DNA of 17,627 bases from Methylovirgula sp. (GCA_030038595.1 JASHSW010000167.1:1-17627), one strand, 5' to 3'. Positions 7,553-14,552 are shown, numbered from the stretch's first letter. Program-made: numbers and translations. The notes: a model not told the origin generated them from the letters alone.

Positions 7553-9094
7553 TCAGCGCCGCCCCCGCATCGGCGCGGCATATTGGTTTGGGGGCTCGTC
7601 CTGGCCGGTGAATATCGCCTCATACAAATCTCTTCCGTAGCTGGTTTGCAAGGGCTCTCCTTCCTCCAGCCGGAACGTGCGCACCGCATCGGCGCGCCGC
7701 TCGGCGCGCAGGAAGATCGCGTTTGGCAGTCTCATGGCGCAGAGCCCGCGCGCAAATTCATAGAGATGCGTGACGAAGAAGATTCGCACATGCCGTTGCA
7801 ACAAGGCGGTGACGATTTGTTTGGCAATCTCCGATCCCTCGCGTTCGTTGGTGGCCGCAAACGACTCGTTGAACAAGATCATCGAAGATGCGGTGATATG
7901 ATCGACGATTTCGCTCATCCTCCTCAGCTCCTCGTCGAACTTTCCGCTCTTCATCGTCACGTCTTCTTCGCGCTTGTAATGCGTGAAGAGCCGATCGCAG
8001 AGTTTGGACCGGAAGGATTCCGCCGGGGCGAACATGCCGGCCTGCATCATTAGCTGCGCGAGGCCAATGCTGCGCAGGAAGGTCGATTTTCCGCCCTGGT
8101 TGGCGCCGGTGATGATCACCAGCTCCTTGCCGTCGGCGTTCACGTCGTTGCCGACGACCTTCTGCGCCATCTTCAAGCTCAGGCAGACGTCGTAGAGCCC
8201 GCCGAAGGCAAGCATCGGCTCGTTCGTCGGCGTCGGAAAGCAGACGGGCTCGCCTTTTTTCGACAGTTGCTCATGCAAGTTCACGCAGCCAAGATAGAAA
8301 GCGAGTTCGGTGCGCAGCGTGTTGAAGAAGCTCAGAATGTGATCGCCCGACTGCGCAAGCGCGTTGGCGGCGAGATTGAGCCCTCGGTCCTTCAATGTGG
8401 ACAGCGCTTTGGCGCCCGATTCGTCGCGCGGGTGAAGGTGAAACGTGTAGCCGGGCGCTTTCGGGCCAAAGATCCGATCGATCAGATTGCGCTTCTGCAC
8501 CGGCGTCTTGCGTAACACGTAGCCGGTTCCCTTGTTGCCTTTTCCCAAGTCGGCGCTGATCAGGATTCCGTCGCGAAATTTCAGCTCTTTCAAGTGTTCG
8601 TCGATTCTCGCGAAGAAAGCGGGATCGAGCTCGCGTTGCAACATCGCAAAGAAATCCTGAAAGCCCTTCGATTCGAATTTACCGGCGTGCTCTCCGGCGA
8701 TGTCCTTCAGCTTTTTGAGCATCGTCACGAACATCTGCAGCGCTTCGATGGCGCGATGCAGAATGCCGCCCGGATACTTGCTGCCGAAAAAGCTCCAATA
8801 GCTCCCCTTCTCGCCCTCGATCGCCGCCACCGCGACGTCGTAGATCGCCCTCACGACACCGGGATTGCGCAGGCAATCCCAGAGGATGTTTTGCCGATAC
8901 ACGATTGTATCGAGATCGTTCTCCAATCCGCACAATAGCGTCACCTTTGCGACTTCGAAGAGAAACCTGTCGCCGCGCGCCATTCCGCCAAACAGCGTTT
9001 CGAGTTCGAGATCCTGGGTCAGCGCCGCCTCGTTCCAAGGCAATGCGCATTTCGGATCGAAGTCCCGATCGCCATACATGAGGAACGCTTTCAT
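7553..9094 (-). CDS. MutS-like ATPase, second of a pair
   Basis: 513 aa, shorter than mismatch-repair MutS (about 850 aa). The N-terminal half looks like the MutS core/lever helices (for example TIVYRQNILWDCL). The MutS C-terminal ABC-type ATPase follows: Walker A GANQGGKST (330-338), RLFTHYKREED (368-378), Walker B MILFNE (405-410) and FFVTHLYEFA with the TH motif (442-443). The mismatch-binding domain with its Phe-x-Glu motif and any Smr nuclease domain are absent. Walker B has Asn where MutS has Asp, while the catalytic Glu is kept. The start codon overlaps the stop of the upstream MutS-like gene as ATGA, which indicates translational coupling and probably a heteromeric complex. Likely annotated elsewhere only as MutS-related; its cellular role is unknown. 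Confidence 0.9.
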   Translation of the reverse strand: MKAFLMYGDRDFDPKCALPWNEAALTQDLELETLFGGMARGDRFLFEVAKVTLLCGLENDLDTIVYRQNILWDCLRNPGVVRAIYDVAVAAIEGEKGSYWSFFGSKYPGGILHRAIEALQMFVTMLKKLKDIAGEHAGKFESKGFQDFFAMLQRELDPAFFARIDEHLKELKFRDGILISADLGKGNKGTGYVLRKTPVQKRNLIDRIFGPKAPGYTFHLHPRDESGAKALSTLKDRGLNLAANALAQSGDHILSFFNTLRTELAFYLGCVNLHEQLSKKGEPVCFPTPTNEPMLAFGGLYDVCLSLKMAQKVVGNDVNADGKELVIITGANQGGKSTFLRSIGLAQLMMQAGMFAPAESFRSKLCDRLFTHYKREEDVTMKSGKFDEELRRMSEIVDHITASSMILFNESFAATNEREGSEIAKQIVTALLQRHVRIFFVTHLYEFARGLCAMRLPNAIFLRAERRADAVRTFRLEEGEPLQTSYGRDLYEAIFTGQDEPPNQYAAPMRGRR

Positions 9095-10623
9095 GCGTGG
9101 AGGCGCTCCTTCAGTCGATCATAGGTCAGACCGTATTTGTCGGCGATCGCCATTGCGTGCGCCAGTCCGTCGGCTGGGCGCCGTAGAATCTTGAACGTGC
9201 GCGACGCTGGATTCCGCGGGTCGGTGCCGCTCACCATGCTGACCACCTGCTCGCTGTAGGCGGCCACCTCATCGATAAACGTCACCCATACGCACAACAA
9301 ATTCAGCTCCAGGATTCTTTCCAATATTTTTTCGCTCAGAAAGATCGCGTCTTGCAACGTCGTCGAGGTGAAAATCTCGTTCATAATCAGAATGCTTTTC
9401 GGCGTCGTCCGGTCGAGAATATCGTGAATTCGGATCAGATCGTCCTGCAATTTGCCGCGCAGATTGGCGATGTTTTCCTCCCGTTCGAAATGCGTGAACA
9501 GCCGGTCGAATAGAAAGAGCCGCGCCTCTTTGCCGGGAACCGGACAGCCAAGGCTTGCAAGATAATGTAACTGTCCGAAGGTGCGGGCAAACGTCGTCTT
9601 GCCCCCTTGATTGGGACCGGAGACCGCGAATATGCGCTCGCGGCCTCCAAGGTAGAAATCGTTGCAGACGACCGGCCTGCTTTCGGCAATGAGCTTGTGG
9701 GCCAACGCGAGGTCGAACGCCTCGGAACTATAGATGTCCCTGTGCTCGGAGACCTCCGGATAGCAGAACTGCAAACCGACGCGTTTGAAGGCGGCAAGAT
9801 GCTCAAGATAGGCGAGGTAGAACTGCACCTCTCGATCGAATGCGGACACGGTCGGATCGAGATAATTCCGGTTTTTTGCGCAATAGCCGTCGAGGTTGGA
9901 AAATATCTCCGGATACAGAAGCGCGACGAATTCCAGAATCTGTGCTTCGATGTGATTCATGTCGGGCCATTCCGAAAACTCGACCCGGTAGTCTTTGACC
10001 GCCGATTCGTTGAATCGCGCAAACGTCTCTTCGACCTCTTTGCTATAATCCCCCTCTGATTCATACTTGCGAACGGTGACGCTCGGCCCGCGAATCAGCA
10101 CGCAATATTTGACGCTAGCCAGAGCCGCCTTGATTCGCTTCGTCTCCGCAAAAAGCGACGTGAAGTTCGGCGCGGCAACATAGGCGCTGAAATATCTGCG
10201 TAGCGCACTAAAGCCGCGCGACGGCGGAGCGACGGCGGCGAGCTCCTCGGCAAAACGCTGAACGGCATCGCAATAGGTTTCGACTGCGTCCAGGAACCAC
10301 GCTTCCTTCTGATATTTGTAGTAGAGCTTGTCGGCCTGCGCCAAACGGGCGCGCATCTCGCGCAGCTTCTCGGCGAAGGCGCTCACCGGCCCGAGCAGAT
10401 CCGCATTCTCGAGATCGCGCATCACCTCGTGCCGATACCTGATGGCGTCGGGGCTGCGCAGCGAGCGGTAAAAGAACGGCTTCAGGTCATATTCTTCCCG
10501 CCCGGCGCAGATTGCATCGACGATCTGGCCGAGATTGAGATCCGCGAAAAAGTCGGGTGCGCCGACCGTCTCGTCCGGCAAAGCCTGTTCGGGATGTTCG
10601 AATAAGATGCTTTGGAACGGCAT
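9091..10623 (-). CDS. MutS-like ATPase, first of a pair
   Basis: 510 aa. The N-terminal region corresponds to the MutS core/lever helices (IRYRHEVMRDLE, 61-72). The ATPase domain has Walker A GPNQGGKTT (336-344), RLFTHFEREEN (374-384), Walker B ILIMNEIF (411-418) and CVWVTFIDEVA (444-454). A MutS-like tail, ADGLAHAMAIADKYGL, follows. It lacks the mismatch-recognition domain and any Smr domain. As in its partner, Walker B has Asn for Asp; unlike its partner, the TH motif after Walker B is TF. The two proteins share the FTHxxREE and NExF motifs but differ widely elsewhere, so they are old paralogues rather than a recent duplication. The start ATG has no clear Shine-Dalgarno sequence and lies 21 bp after a 52-aa ORF with an excellent one, suggesting coupling. 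Confidence 0.9.
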   Translation of the reverse strand: MPFQSILFEHPEQALPDETVGAPDFFADLNLGQIVDAICAGREEYDLKPFFYRSLRSPDAIRYRHEVMRDLENADLLGPVSAFAEKLREMRARLAQADKLYYKYQKEAWFLDAVETYCDAVQRFAEELAAVAPPSRGFSALRRYFSAYVAAPNFTSLFAETKRIKAALASVKYCVLIRGPSVTVRKYESEGDYSKEVEETFARFNESAVKDYRVEFSEWPDMNHIEAQILEFVALLYPEIFSNLDGYCAKNRNYLDPTVSAFDREVQFYLAYLEHLAAFKRVGLQFCYPEVSEHRDIYSSEAFDLALAHKLIAESRPVVCNDFYLGGRERIFAVSGPNQGGKTTFARTFGQLHYLASLGCPVPGKEARLFLFDRLFTHFEREENIANLRGKLQDDLIRIHDILDRTTPKSILIMNEIFTSTTLQDAIFLSEKILERILELNLLCVWVTFIDEVAAYSEQVVSMVSGTDPRNPASRTFKILRRPADGLAHAMAIADKYGLTYDRLKERLHA

Positions 10624-10644
10624 GGAACGCTCTGGAAGGCGACG

Positions 10645-10658
10645 TTAGATCGATCTAA
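10645..10658. repeat. Perfect 14-bp palindrome upstream of the MutS-like pair
   Basis: TTAGATCGATCTAA is its own reverse complement and lies 21 bp before the first MutS-like start codon. It includes the stop codon of the 52-aa ORF. It could be an operator or a small hairpin at the translational junction; chance cannot be excluded. Confidence 0.5.
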
Positions 10659-10803
10659 GCGCGGGCGCGAGGCTGTGGCGTTGCTCTTTGCCGACCAGCA
10701 CGAGCGGCGGCTCGCCCTTCCTCCTGCTGCGTAAGCCGTTCGCCAATGCCTCGCCAATTCTCGAACCCCGGGATGCAACGTCGCGCAGACCACGGTCAGG
10801 CAT
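10645..10803 (-). CDS. Small ORF, 52 aa, leader of the MutS-like operon
   Basis: An ATG at 10803 opens a 53-codon frame ending in TAA at 10645. Its Shine-Dalgarno sequence is near ideal: AGGTGAG at 10815-10809, five bases before ATG. The product starts MPDRGLRDVASRG and ends in KEQRHSLAPALRSI; it is basic, without a membrane segment, and not recognised. The stop lies 21 bp before the first MutS-like gene, which itself lacks a clear ribosome site, so translation of this ORF may feed ribosomes to that gene. It could be a functional small protein or simply a coupling leader. Confidence rests on the ribosome site and position only. Confidence 0.5.
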   Translation of the reverse strand: MPDRGLRDVASRGSRIGEALANGLRSRRKGEPPLVLVGKEQRHSLAPALRSI

Positions 10804-10881
10804 AAGATCTCACCTTTGCGCCGCAGCCTGGGCCCGGCAGGCAGTAAAGACCGAAGCGGAGATCGCGGCCGGGTGCCGTGG

Positions 10882-10921
10882 GCGCGAGCGATTGGGGAGA
10901 ATGTCAATGCGTCGCTCGCGC
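10882..10921. promoter_or_regulatory. 10-bp inverted repeat bracketing a minus-strand TTGACA
   Basis: GCGCGAGCGA (10882-10891) and TCGCTCGCGC (10912-10921) are perfect inverted repeats. The 20-bp interval contains TTGACA on the minus strand (10907-10902), a perfect -35 hexamer pointing toward the 52-aa ORF and the MutS-like genes. No good -10 hexamer follows at 16-18 bases, so promoter activity is uncertain; an operator around a -35 element is an attractive reading. Confidence 0.35.
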
Positions 10922-10947
10922 TGGCGATTTACGCCAAGCCAGGCAAC

Positions 10948-10970
10948 AAAAAGCCCACCTTTACGGCGGG
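10948..10970 (-). terminator. Intrinsic terminator of the candidate small RNA
   Basis: On the minus strand CCCGCC (10970-10965), loop GTAAA and GGTGGG (10959-10954) form a 6-bp stem with one G-U pair, followed by C and TTTTT (10952-10948). On the plus strand the same stem has an A-C mismatch, so the minus orientation is favoured. Confidence 0.65.
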
Positions 10971-11046
10971 TTCCTGACGTGACCCCACCGCGATCTCCGC
11001 GGTAGGAGTCATTAGCCTCTGGGCAAATTTGGGCGACTCCATGCCC
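10948..11046 (-). ncRNA. Candidate small RNA, about 99 nt
   Basis: A promoter-like pair (11053-11081) predicts a transcript starting near 11046 on the minus strand. Reading 5' to 3' it can fold into three successive hairpins. The first is GGAGTC (11040-11035) with GACTCC (11010-11005), extended inside by GCC/GGC. The second is ACCGCG/CGCGGT (11003-10987, loop GAGAT). The third is an intrinsic terminator ending in U5 at 10948. Promoter, compact structured body and terminator together are the classic layout of a bacterial trans-acting small RNA. No known family (6S, 4.5S, AbcR-like) was recognised by eye. A 78-aa ORF overlaps on the same strand but has no support. The RNA ends about 40 bases before the putative -35 of the MutS-like operon, so it could also act as an upstream leader. 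Confidence 0.55.
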
Positions 11047-11052
11047 GTCGCT

Positions 11053-11081
11053 TCTATACCAGCCCTGATATTGGCGTGCAA
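11053..11081 (-). promoter_or_regulatory. Promoter of the candidate small RNA
   Basis: On the minus strand TTGCAC (11081-11076), a 17-base spacer and TATAGA (11058-11053) match the sigma-70 layout. The preceding C makes CTTG, the -35 core favoured in alphaproteobacteria. The expected start is near 11046. Confidence 0.55.
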
Positions 11082-11098
11082 GCCCGCCGGTATGTTCG

Positions 11099-11463
11099 AA
11101 GGTTCGAATGCTGAGTGAATGACGCGCCCGACGGCACGCCACTGCGCAAAACTTCGGCGCGGCAATCAGGCATCGGCCGCGGCTGCATGCTTTTCGTCGC
11201 GTCTCCACCAGATCGATGCGATCAAGTTCTTCTAGCGATCGCCGTCGAGGCATGTTCCTTGAACGTCGATCCTTCGCGTTGAACGTCGATCCTTCGCGAA
11301 CGTTTCGCTTGGACGAACGGTCGATCGGCTTCCCGGCGAGTTGGACAAATTGCTGGAAGCGCGCCCCAGTCACGAAAAATCGTCGCGTTTGTTGCAAAGT
11401 TGATTTCTTCGAAGATCGTCCTGCTCTAAAAACTCGGCGTAGCTTCGATTCACGCGAGGTCCT
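11099..11463. other. Intergenic stretch without a supported gene
   Basis: No convincing coding sequence was found here. The minus strand carries a short frame from 11253 beginning MPRRRSLEELDRIDLVETRR, which looks protein-like for about 20 residues. It then turns into Arg/Cys-rich nonsense in the same frame and could be a decayed small gene. The stretch also holds the 20-bp tandem duplication at 11259-11298 and a 10-bp palindrome TCTTCGAAGA (11406-11415) 48 bp before the Nramp start, which might be regulatory. Confidence 0.4.
11259..11298. repeat. Perfect 20-bp tandem duplication
   Basis: The unit TTGAACGTCGATCCTTCGCG occurs twice, directly head to tail, at 11259-11278 and 11279-11298 with no mismatch. 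It is outside any supported gene, about 170 bp upstream of the Nramp gene. It may be a recent slippage duplication or a paired protein-binding site. Confidence 0.9.
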
Positions 11464-12807
11464 TTGCGCAGGTTCGCCATACGACACCGCCCCAAGGGCC
11501 GGCATGGCGCCAGGACCCTAACGGGCGGTATTTCCTGGCTGTTCAGAATTCTCGGACCGGGGCTCATTACCGGCGCCGCGGATGACGATCCATCGGGAAT
11601 TGCGACCTATTCCCAGACCGGCGCGCAGTTCGGTTTTGGCCTGCTCTGGACAGCGCTCTACCAAATCCCCCTGCTCCTCGCGGTGCAGGAATGTTGCGGC
11701 CGCATCGGACTCGTAACCGGCAAAGGGCTGGCGGGGATCATCAAGGAACACTACACCCGTTCGATCCTGATCGGCACGGTGATCCTCGTGCTGGTCGCCA
11801 ATATCATCAACATCGGCGCGGACATCGGCGCCGTCGCCGCCGCCGCGCAGCTCGTTGTCCCGGCACCGTTCTTTTTCTACGCCGCGCTCACCACGGTACT
11901 GGTGGTGACGCTCGAAGTCTGGGTAACCTACAAGATCTACGCGAAAATTCTGAAATGGCTGGCGCTTGCGTTGCTGTCCTATCCGGTGACGACGTTCATC
12001 ATTGCCGAACCGTGGGGCGAGATCCTGCACGCTACGCTCGTTCCGCATATGGAATTCACGTTCGCTTTCCTGTTCATCGTCACCGGCGTGTTCGGCACGA
12101 CGATTTCGCCGTACATGTTCTTTTGGCAGGCGTCCGAAGAGGTCGAAGAAGAAATCGCGGCGCGCGTTCGAACCAATAAAGACGGCAAGCCGCGCATTGG
12201 ACCGCACTTCATCCGGAACATGCGCATCGATACGACGATCGGCATGGTCGCCTCCGAACTTGTCCAGTGGTTCATCATCGTCACGACCGGATCGGTTCTG
12301 TTCAGCCATGGCATCAAAACCATCAACACGGCCGCCGACGCCGCCAAGGCGCTGCAGCCCTTGGTCAGTTCATTTCCGAATTCCGGACTGCTCGCCGGCG
12401 ACCTCTTCGCCGTCGGCATCGTCGGTGTCGGCCTCCTCGCCATCCCGGTGCTCGCCGGCTCAGCCGCTTACGCGATTGCAGAGGCCTTCGATTGGCGGGA
12501 GGGCCTTTCGAGGAGATTCATGGAAGCGCGAAGCTTTTACGGCGTGATCGTGGCTTCGACCGGGCTAGGCTTGTTGTTGAACTTCATCGGAATCGATCCG
12601 ATGAAGGCGCTGGTGTTGACCGCGGTTTTCAACGGCGTCACCGCCGTGCCGCTTCTATTTTTGATCGCCAAGATCAACAGCAATCGACAGATCCTCGGAG
12701 CCCATTGCGGCGGGGCGCTCTCGAGAATTTTCGTATGGCTGAGTTTCGGAGTGATGGGGATCTGCGCCTTGGCGCTTCTTTACACGTCTTTGTTTCCGCC
12801 TTCGTAA
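11464..12807 (+). CDS. Nramp-family divalent metal transporter, variant metal site
   Basis: 447 aa integral membrane protein with about 11 transmembrane helices. GPGLITGAADDDPSGIATYS (31-50) aligns with helix 1 of Nramp/MntH and GTTISPYMFFWQ (211-222) with helix 6. Canonical Nramp proteins bind Mn2+ or Fe2+ through Asp and Asn of DPGN and the Met of MPH. Here helix 1 reads DPSG (Asp42 kept, Asn replaced by Gly45) and helix 6 reads SPY, without Met. This places it among the non-canonical relatives, and its substrate should not be assumed to be manganese. The start used is TTG at 11464, preceded by GAGGT three bases upstream; a stop at 11440 prevents a longer frame and no in-frame ATG precedes helix 1, so the start is moderately secure. 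It converges on the Tim44-like gene with a 7-bp gap. Confidence 0.9.
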   Translation: MRRFAIRHRPKGRHGARTLTGGISWLFRILGPGLITGAADDDPSGIATYSQTGAQFGFGLLWTALYQIPLLLAVQECCGRIGLVTGKGLAGIIKEHYTRSILIGTVILVLVANIINIGADIGAVAAAAQLVVPAPFFFYAALTTVLVVTLEVWVTYKIYAKILKWLALALLSYPVTTFIIAEPWGEILHATLVPHMEFTFAFLFIVTGVFGTTISPYMFFWQASEEVEEEIAARVRTNKDGKPRIGPHFIRNMRIDTTIGMVASELVQWFIIVTTGSVLFSHGIKTINTAADAAKALQPLVSSFPNSGLLAGDLFAVGIVGVGLLAIPVLAGSAAYAIAEAFDWREGLSRRFMEARSFYGVIVASTGLGLLLNFIGIDPMKALVLTAVFNGVTAVPLLFLIAKINSNRQILGAHCGGALSRIFVWLSFGVMGICALALLYTSLFPPS

Positions 12808-12814
12808 GGACGGC

Positions 12815-13726
12815 TCACACCTGCTGGATGGCGGAGAGTTTCCAGGCGTTGGGCCCCGTGTCGGCCGGTCGCACGAACGTCCAAAGCTCGGCCACCCTGT
12901 CGGGCCGGGTGGGATCGCCCGAGACGATCCGCCCCGTGGCGCGATCGACCATGACGTCGATCAGCGAAAAGCGTATGGCAACCGTGGCGTATTCGGCGCC
13001 CGTTTCGCGCCAGGCCTCGGCAAGATTGCCTTCCAGAAGCTTCACGCCGGAGAGCCGGTTGACTTGTCCGCGCCGCGCGCTGTCTTCGAGTTCCTCGGCA
13101 AAATAGGACGCCATTTCCGGCGTCGCCAAGCCGCGCAACTGGTCGAGGTTTTCGTTGCTGTAGGCCGTTTGAACCTCGCCGAGGAGGCGCTCGAAGGCAT
13201 CATAGTCCTCCGCCGTAATCGGCAACGGCGTACCCTGGCTGGCGCCGTAGCCGCCCGGCCAGCCCCCTGCGAATGCGCCGCTCCCTTGCGGGGCGCCATA
13301 GAAGGCCGGCTGCTGCCGATCGCCGAAGAAGCTCAGCACGAAGCGTACGATGAGGAAGAGAAGACCGACCTGGAGCAGAAGGCCGAGGAAAGAAAAACCG
13401 CCGCCGAGACCGCCATAAAATCCATGACCGAACAAAAGCCCGAGCAGCCCGGCGCCGAGAAAGCCGCCCATTAGGCCGCCCAAAAAGCCGCGTCCGAACC
13501 CGCCGGAATAGAAGAAACCGGATCCGGCAGGCGACGAATACGGCGCGTATGAGCGCTGCAGCGGTGCGGCGTACGGGCTGATCGGGGTTGGTGCCGGCAT
13601 GCTGTAGCTCTGGTAGCCGCGGCTGCCCATGGAAAAGCCCATGCCGGCACGGGCAGAAGCCTCATCCGCCATGCCGAGGGCGAGAATGGCGGCGAGCAGA
13701 ATAACCAGAACTTTGGTGCGAAACAT
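12815..13726 (-). CDS. Tim44-like domain protein
   Basis: 303 aa using the ATG at 13726. A longer frame runs back to 13825, but the chosen start opens directly on a signal peptide (MFRTKVLVILLAAILALGMADEASARA is the relevant stretch, residues 1-27) and has GGGAT upstream. After cleavage near ASARA comes a Gly/Ser/Pro/Tyr-rich segment (GMGFSMGSRGYQSYS). A Gly-rich hydrophobic region with one or two membrane segments follows at about 78-135, then a C-terminal Tim44/TimA-like domain at about 168-303 (TAEDYDAFERLLGEVQTAYS, ATPEMASYFAEELED, AELWTFVRP). Alphaproteobacterial Tim44-like proteins are membrane-associated; their bacterial job is poorly defined, although the domain relates to the mitochondrial import motor subunit. 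It is divergent from the TetR gene with 116 bp between them. Confidence 0.88.
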   Translation of the reverse strand: MFRTKVLVILLAAILALGMADEASARAGMGFSMGSRGYQSYSMPAPTPISPYAAPLQRSYAPYSSPAGSGFFYSGGFGRGFLGGLMGGFLGAGLLGLLFGHGFYGGLGGGFSFLGLLLQVGLLFLIVRFVLSFFGDRQQPAFYGAPQGSGAFAGGWPGGYGASQGTPLPITAEDYDAFERLLGEVQTAYSNENLDQLRGLATPEMASYFAEELEDSARRGQVNRLSGVKLLEGNLAEAWRETGAEYATVAIRFSLIDVMVDRATGRIVSGDPTRPDRVAELWTFVRPADTGPNAWKLSAIQQV

Positions 13727-13842
13727 CGAGACGATCCCGTATTGTCGACCAGCGAGCGGCGCCCCTGCATATGGGGAGGCTTGGCAGGTGGCAAAAGCCC
13801 GGCAACCTCGCGCTTGCCGCCGCAAACGTCTAAACTGCCGGC

Positions 13843-14487
13843 ATGATCGGTAAGGACATCAAACGAAACTGGAAACATTTCGGCCCGGGACGGCGGGGTT
13901 ATCACCATGGCGGGCTAAAGGACGCATTGGTCGAGGCGGCGCGCGCGCTGATGGCCGAACATGGGCCGGCCGGCTTTACCCTGGCCGAAGCCGCCAAACG
14001 CGTCGGCGTCACCACCGCGGCGCCCTATCGCCACTTCGCCGACCGCAGCGACCTGATGGGCGAACTGGCGCGGCGCGGATTCGATCTCTTTGCGGAACGC
14101 CTCGCCGGCGCTTGGGACGACGGGCGGCCGGACGCGCGCGCGGCATTCCGGCGGATGGGGCGGGCCTATCTGAGCTTCGCCGCCGCCGAGCCCGGCCTCT
14201 ATGCGGCGATGTTCGACAGCGCCAAGAGTTTGCGCGGGCTCGCGGCGCTCTCGGTCGCCAACAAAGCCTTCGACGGATTGTATCTCGCGGCTGCTGGCGT
14301 GCTCGCCGCGGCGGGCGGCAATCCGCGCGAGGTCCGAATTTTCGCCCTCGAGATCTGGGCATTGGCGCACGGTACGGCCATGTTGACGCTGGCCGGCCAT
14401 TTCGACCCGGCGCGCGGCGACGATCCCGCCGCAATCCTTGACCGTGGTGCCGAAGCTTTGATCGAGGCGGCGCTACCGCGACGCTGA
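13843..14487 (+). CDS. TetR/AcrR-family regulator with WHG-type C-terminal domain
   Basis: 214 aa. The N-terminal TetR DNA-binding domain lies at about 24-72, with the helix-turn-helix FTLAEAAKRVGVTTAAPYRH (45-64) followed by FADRSDLM. The C-terminal ligand-binding part has the WHG signature of this subfamily: Trp172, His177 and Gly178 within EIWALAHGTAMLTLAG. Such proteins normally dimerise and repress nearby genes until a small ligand binds. No clear Shine-Dalgarno sequence precedes the ATG at 13843; the next in-frame ATG lies inside the DNA-binding domain, so this start is preferred. A 19-bp palindrome that could be its operator lies 47 bp after its stop, in front of the DUF2852 gene. Confidence 0.92.
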   Translation: MIGKDIKRNWKHFGPGRRGYHHGGLKDALVEAARALMAEHGPAGFTLAEAAKRVGVTTAAPYRHFADRSDLMGELARRGFDLFAERLAGAWDDGRPDARAAFRRMGRAYLSFAAAEPGLYAAMFDSAKSLRGLAALSVANKAFDGLYLAAAGVLAAAGGNPREVRIFALEIWALAHGTAMLTLAGHFDPARGDDPAAILDRGAEALIEAALPRR

Positions 14488-14514
14488 CATCCGACAAATT
14501 GAACGGACCGGGTC

Positions 14515-14552
14515 TCGACAAATCCAAATGCTAATGTAAGATGCACTTACAT
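14515..14552 (+). promoter_or_regulatory. Putative promoter overlapped by a 19-bp palindrome (TetR operator candidate)
   Basis: ATGTAAG (14534-14540), five central bases and CTTACAT (14546-14552) form a perfect 7+7 inverted repeat. A possible promoter for the DUF2852 gene overlaps it: TCGACA (14515-14520), a 16-base spacer and TAAGAT (14537-14542). The size and position suit a TetR dimer blocking RNA polymerase, and a TetR gene lies immediately upstream. The palindrome is seen directly; the link to that regulator is inference. Confidence 0.55.

Noticed and set aside
6959..8053. 364-aa plus-strand ORF opposite the phosphatase and MutS-like genes
   Set aside because: It is antisense to three genes with strong motifs and has no recognisable domain; long antisense frames are common in GC-rich DNA.
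5289..10623. Anti-phage CBASS-type system with the patatin as effector
   Set aside because: No CD-NTase, E1/E2, JAB, HORMA or TRIP13-like protein is encoded in the window; the MutS-like proteins are not nucleotide cyclases.
7553..10623. Classical mismatch-repair MutS or MutS2
   Set aside because: Each protein lacks the mismatch-binding and connector domains and the Smr domain, and no MutL is present.
11095..11120. tRNA T-arm-like sequence GGTTCGAATGC
   Set aside because: The flanking bases do not form the T stem, and no acceptor or anticodon arm can be drawn around it.
11191..11253. Decayed small gene starting MPRRRSLEELDRIDLVETRR on the minus strand
   Set aside because: Only about 20 residues look protein-like, the ribosome site spacing is too short and no family could be assigned; kept only as a remark in the intergenic entry.
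10810..11505. 231-aa minus-strand ORF in the large intergenic region
   Set aside because: Arg/Ser/Cys-rich composition, no domain, no ribosome site, and it overlaps the candidate small RNA, the tandem repeat and the Nramp start.
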